This document shows, piece after piece, positions 30,231 through 32,101 of a stretch of DNA of 32,101 bases. The notes under the pieces are model-generated. The model was not told the DNA's origin. It searched no databases and saw only the letters and a list, made by a program, of their open reading frames with translations. The DNA comes from Streptomyces sp. SID10853 (GTDB taxonomy: Bacteria; Actinomycetota; Actinomycetes; Streptomycetales; Streptomycetaceae): positions 1 through 32,101 of the forward strand of contig NZ_JAAGLN010000065.1 in the NCBI RefSeq assembly GCF_010548145.1. The letters are read 5' to 3'. The position numbers were made by a program, and so were the translations under genes. Every line of letters starts with the position of its first letter. Position 1 is the first letter of the stretch.

Positions 30231-32101
30231 CTATTTCACCTGGAAAGTCGGATTCCGTTGGCTGCCGAGCAGATCACTCGCGCGCTCCCGCTCCAGCATC
30301 CGCCGCAACGGCCCCTCCAGCGCGGCCAGCTCCGCGTAAGGACCGCGCTGGACGACCCGCCCCGCGTCCAGCACGAGCACCTCGTCCACGGCGTCGAGTC
30401 CGCGGAGCCGGTGGGTGATGAGCAGCGTCGTACGCCCTTCGGTGGCGGTCAGCAGATCGGCCGTGAGGGCGTCGGCGGTCGCCAGGTCGAGGTGTTCGGC
30501 CGGCTCGTCCAGGACGAGTACGGGAAAGTCCGCGAGGAGGGCGCGGGCCAGTGCCAGCCGCTGGCGCTGCCCTCCGGAGAGCTTCGCGCCGTGCTCCCCC
30601 ACCGGAGTGTCGAGACCGTCCGGCAGCCCGTCCACCCAGTCCAGCAGCCGTGCCCCGGCCAGCGCCCGGCGCAGCTCCGTGTCCTGGGCCCCGGAACGGG
30701 CCAGCCTGAGGTTCTCCCGCAGGGAGCTGTCGAAGATGTGCGCGTCCTGGGCGCACAGCCCGACGAGTCCGCGCACCGTGTCGCCGTCCAGCATGCCCGC
30801 GGCCACCCCGCCGAGCGTGTACGTACCCGACTCCGCGTCCAGGAAGCGCAGCAGGACCTGTGCGAGCGTCGTCTTGCCGGACCCGGAGAGGCCGACGACA
30901 GCCACCCGACGCCCCGCTTCGAGCCTGAGGTCCACCCCGTCGAGCGCCCGCCCCCGCTGCCCCGCATGGCGTGCGGTCAGCCCCCGCACCTCCAACGGGA
31001 AGGGCGACTCGGGCGCCGCCGCCGGGCGCACCGGCTCCTGTACCGGGACGGGTGCGTCCAGTACCTCGTACACCCGCTCGGCGCTCCTTCTGACCCGCTG
31101 CCGGTACTGCACGGCGAGCGGCAGCCCGGTGACTGCCTCGAAAGCGGCCAGCGGAGTCAGCACCACCACGGCGAGTTCCACACCGGCGAGCCGGCCGTCG
31201 TGAACGGCCGGAATAGCGACGAACGCGGCGGCTGCGACCGTCAGCCCGCTGACGAGAGCCGTCAGCCCACCGCCGAGAGCGGTGGCGGTGGCGCCCCGGG
31301 ACGCGATCCGGGTCAGTATCCGGTCCGCGTCCCTGGTGCTGTGCAGCCGGCCGCGCAGCGCACCGGCGACCGTCAGCTCGGCTGTCCCCATGAGCAGATC
31401 GACGACCCGGGTGGCCAGCACTCCGCGTGCGGGCGACAGTTGGCGCTCGGCCCTGCGGGCGCAGAGGCCGCTCAGCACGGGCACCCCGACCCCGGCGATC
31501 AGCAGCCCCGCCGCGAGCACGGCACCGGCAGCGGGCAGCAGCCAGGCGGTGAACCCGACACCGGCCGCCCCCACCACCACGGCGGCCGAGGCCGGCAGCA
31601 GCCAGCGCAGCCAGTAGTCCTGCAGTGCGTCCACGTCGGCGACCAGCCGCGACAGCAGGTCCCCGCGCCTGGCCCGGCTCAGCCCGGCAGGCGCGATGCG
31701 CTCCAGCCTTCGGTAGACGGCCACCCGCAGACCGGCGAGCATCCGCAGCACCGCGTCGTGCGACACGAGCCGCTCGGCATAGCGGAAGACGGCCCGCCCG
31801 GTACCGAAGGCCCGGGTGGCCGTGACCGCGACCATCAGATAGAGCACGGGCGGCTCCTGCGAGGCCCGCGAGATGAGCCACCCCGAAGTCGCCATCAGCC
31901 CGACGGCCGACCCCAGCGCCAGACTTCCCAGCAGCAGAGCGAGCACCAGCCGCCCCCGCAGCGCACCGGCGGTCTCCCGCACCCGCGCCAGCGGGCTCAT
32001 CCGGCCGGACCGCCGCTCCGGGCCCGCCACAGCTCCGGCGTCCGCCGCCGCCTCCCGGACCGCCGCGTGCTCGTCCCGCTGTGCGGGGACGGCAGCAGTA
32101 A
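30231..32101 (-). CDS. cydCD: Cytochrome bd assembly ABC exporter, CydC part of a probable CydCD fusion (5' end outside window)
   Basis: The frame is open to the right edge, so the N-terminus is missing. The visible 623 residues begin with an Ala-rich linker (about 35 residues). A six-helix exporter domain follows, with SGWLISRASQ, AFGTGRAVFRYAERLVSHDA and DLLSRLVADVDALQDYWLR, all CydC marks. The nucleotide-binding domain has Walker A GLSGSGKTT, signature LSGGQRQRLALARALL, Walker B VLVLDEPAEHLD and H-loop ITHRLRG. CydDC exports thiols and is needed to assemble haem-containing cytochrome bd. In Streptomyces cydC and cydD are often one gene; the linker and missing start fit that. cydAB probably lies just beyond the right edge (inference). 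Confidence 0.9.
   Translation of the reverse strand, partial: TAAVPAQRDEHAAVREAAADAGAVAGPERRSGRMSPLARVRETAGALRGRLVLALLLGSLALGSAVGLMATSGWLISRASQEPPVLYLMVAVTATRAFGTGRAVFRYAERLVSHDAVLRMLAGLRVAVYRRLERIAPAGLSRARRGDLLSRLVADVDALQDYWLRWLLPASAAVVVGAAGVGFTAWLLPAAGAVLAAGLLIAGVGVPVLSGLCARRAERQLSPARGVLATRVVDLLMGTAELTVAGALRGRLHSTRDADRILTRIASRGATATALGGGLTALVSGLTVAAAAFVAIPAVHDGRLAGVELAVVVLTPLAAFEAVTGLPLAVQYRQRVRRSAERVYEVLDAPVPVQEPVRPAAAPESPFPLEVRGLTARHAGQRGRALDGVDLRLEAGRRVAVVGLSGSGKTTLAQVLLRFLDAESGTYTLGGVAAGMLDGDTVRGLVGLCAQDAHIFDSSLRENLRLARSGAQDTELRRALAGARLLDWVDGLPDGLDTPVGEHGAKLSGGQRQRLALARALLADFPVLVLDEPAEHLDLATADALTADLLTATEGRTTLLITHRLRGLDAVDEVLVLDAGRVVQRGPYAELAALEGPLRRMLERERASDLLGSQRNPTFQVK

Noticed and set aside
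1..32101. CRISPR array, tRNA/rRNA genes, insertion sequences or prophage
   Set aside because: No repeat-spacer pattern, cloverleaf-like gene, transposase or phage structural gene was seen. The tandem repeats found have no spacers.

Overview
The window reads as high-G+C actinobacterial chromosome, almost certainly Streptomyces or a close relative. Codons end mostly in G or C, many starts are GTG, genes overlap by GTGA or ATGA, and several -10 hexamers lie right before the start codon. The gene order (copper/DyP cluster, pheA-serS, epoxide-hydrolase/SDR fusion, GAF sensor kinase, cydCD) matches what I remember of the Streptomyces core chromosome, roughly 100 kb from oriC. That placement is from memory, not from a search. 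No tRNA, rRNA, CRISPR array, insertion sequence or prophage was seen.

Layout. (1) 1-2786: a partial SpoIIE-type phosphatase that lacks one expected metal-binding Asp, aminopeptidase P behind a large palindrome, and an opposing RsbW-type anti-sigma kinase. (2) 3035-9224: an extracytoplasmic copper cluster made of a membrane protein, YcnI-like protein, Sco lipoprotein, PCuAC lipoprotein, CopCD fusion and a Tat-exported DyP peroxidase (DtpA type). (3) 9345-13057: pheA, a 690-bp intergenic region with DnaA boxes, serS and a HAD phosphatase. (4) 13234-16451: a GntR/FadR regulator, a CynX-type MFS exporter and an unusual coiled-coil protein with a phage-regulator-like N-terminus. (5) 16587-20093, minus strand: two ABC ATPase/permease pairs in one operon. 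(6) 20094-20449: five 21-bp tandem repeats abutting two DnaA boxes. (7) 20450-25207: a tightly overlapped operon of an M24 metallohydrolase, an EphD-like epoxide hydrolase/SDR fusion and a diiron-type predicted hydrolase, followed by a MerR-family regulator. (8) 25220-28371: a further DnaA-box module, a GNAT protein, an F420/LLM oxidoreductase and a second HAD phosphatase. (9) 28522-32101, minus strand: a DosS-like two-GAF histidine kinase and the CydC half of a probable CydCD fusion.

The signal least explained by the genes is a set of nine perfect DnaA boxes (TTATCCACA or TTGTCCACA) between 10.4 and 25.3 kb, where chance predicts about 0.1. Two intergenic modules 14.5 kb apart (10660-10713 and 25220-25273) share the same orientation and spacing, down to a degenerate third site. 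A third group follows the 21-bp repeats directly. A dispersed DnaA-titrating or replication-control region is the best reading. The second lead is the EphD-like operon with its candidate operator. The third is a kinase that keeps the DosS-type haem-ligand motif beside cytochrome bd assembly genes.
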